This document shows, in pieces, positions 22,399 to 22,461 of a stretch of 22,461 nt of DNA. Positions within the stretch are counted from its first letter, which is position 1. Each line of letters begins with the position of its first letter. The stretch spans positions 1 to 22,461 of the forward strand of contig CAAGAM010000122.1 in assembly GCA_900767815.1 (NCBI GenBank). The letters run 5' to 3'. Origin of the DNA: Clostridia bacterium (GTDB lineage Bacteria > Bacillota > Clostridia > Christensenellales > Borkfalkiaceae). Under the pieces are notes generated by a model. The model made no database searches. It was not told where the DNA came from and saw only the letters and a list, made by a program, of their open reading frames with translations. The position numbers and the translations under genes were made by a program.

Positions 22399-22461
22399 TT
22401 GATAGTCGAGAAGAACCCCTGCTAAACTCGATTTTCAGGCGTGCCTTACGCTTAATTCTTC

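Noticed and set aside
22228..22425. 65-codon plus-strand frame after htpG
   Set aside because: It begins on the promoter -35 box and reads through the nested inverted repeat; no ribosome binding site.
1..22461. CRISPR array, prophage or transposon
   Set aside because: No regularly spaced direct repeats, phage structural genes, transposase or integrase were found on either strand; only small repeats near the tRNA hint at past insertion.

Overview
The window looks like a chromosomal segment of a low-to-moderate GC Bacillota (Clostridia-type) bacterium, plausibly gut-associated. The grounds are AGGAG-type ribosome binding sites, SigA-type TTGACA/TATAAT promoters, a HrcA/CIRCE site before an Hsp90 gene, MinD plus MinE, and several very large secreted lipoproteins with GLUG- and InlB-type repeats. 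A Christensenellales/Borkfalkia-like lineage is a guess from style only. The genetic code is standard and no CRISPR array or transposase was seen.

Left part (1-12281): the tail of an unknown gene is followed closely by two large lipoprotein genes in tandem (125-4126 and 4139-7927). A third (8391-12215) has its own promoter and a leader of about 210 nt with hairpins. All three are anchored through an N-terminal lipobox cysteine. They carry different N-terminal repeat domains (GLUG-like in the first two, InlB-like in the third) and then the same kind of tandem beta-rich module built around a 'D/N-G-x-G' turn. This set is the most distinctive content of the window.

Middle part (12282-15435): a tRNA-Val(CAC) gene with an excellent promoter and terminator sits beside a repeat-rich gene-free stretch. 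Part of the tRNA 3' end recurs there once as a direct and once as an inverted copy. Two minus-strand genes follow: a putative heavy-metal/manganese permease of the ArsP_2-like family with a His/Asp/Glu-rich loop, and an XRE-type DNA-binding protein with four membrane helices that appears to be expressed from a leaderless mRNA.

Right part (15436-22461): a fourth giant lipoprotein (beta-rich N-terminal half, helical C-terminal half) is followed by a minD-minE pair for division-site placement, with no minC visible. Then comes htpG, with a textbook promoter and a CIRCE operator. The window ends with a consensus promoter running into a 109-bp nested inverted-repeat element whose G-U pairing pattern suggests it folds as a minus-strand RNA.

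Most confident calls: tRNA-Val, MinD, HtpG, CIRCE, the XRE regulator and the lipoprotein nature of the four large genes. Ligands or substrates of the lipoproteins cannot be read from the sequence.
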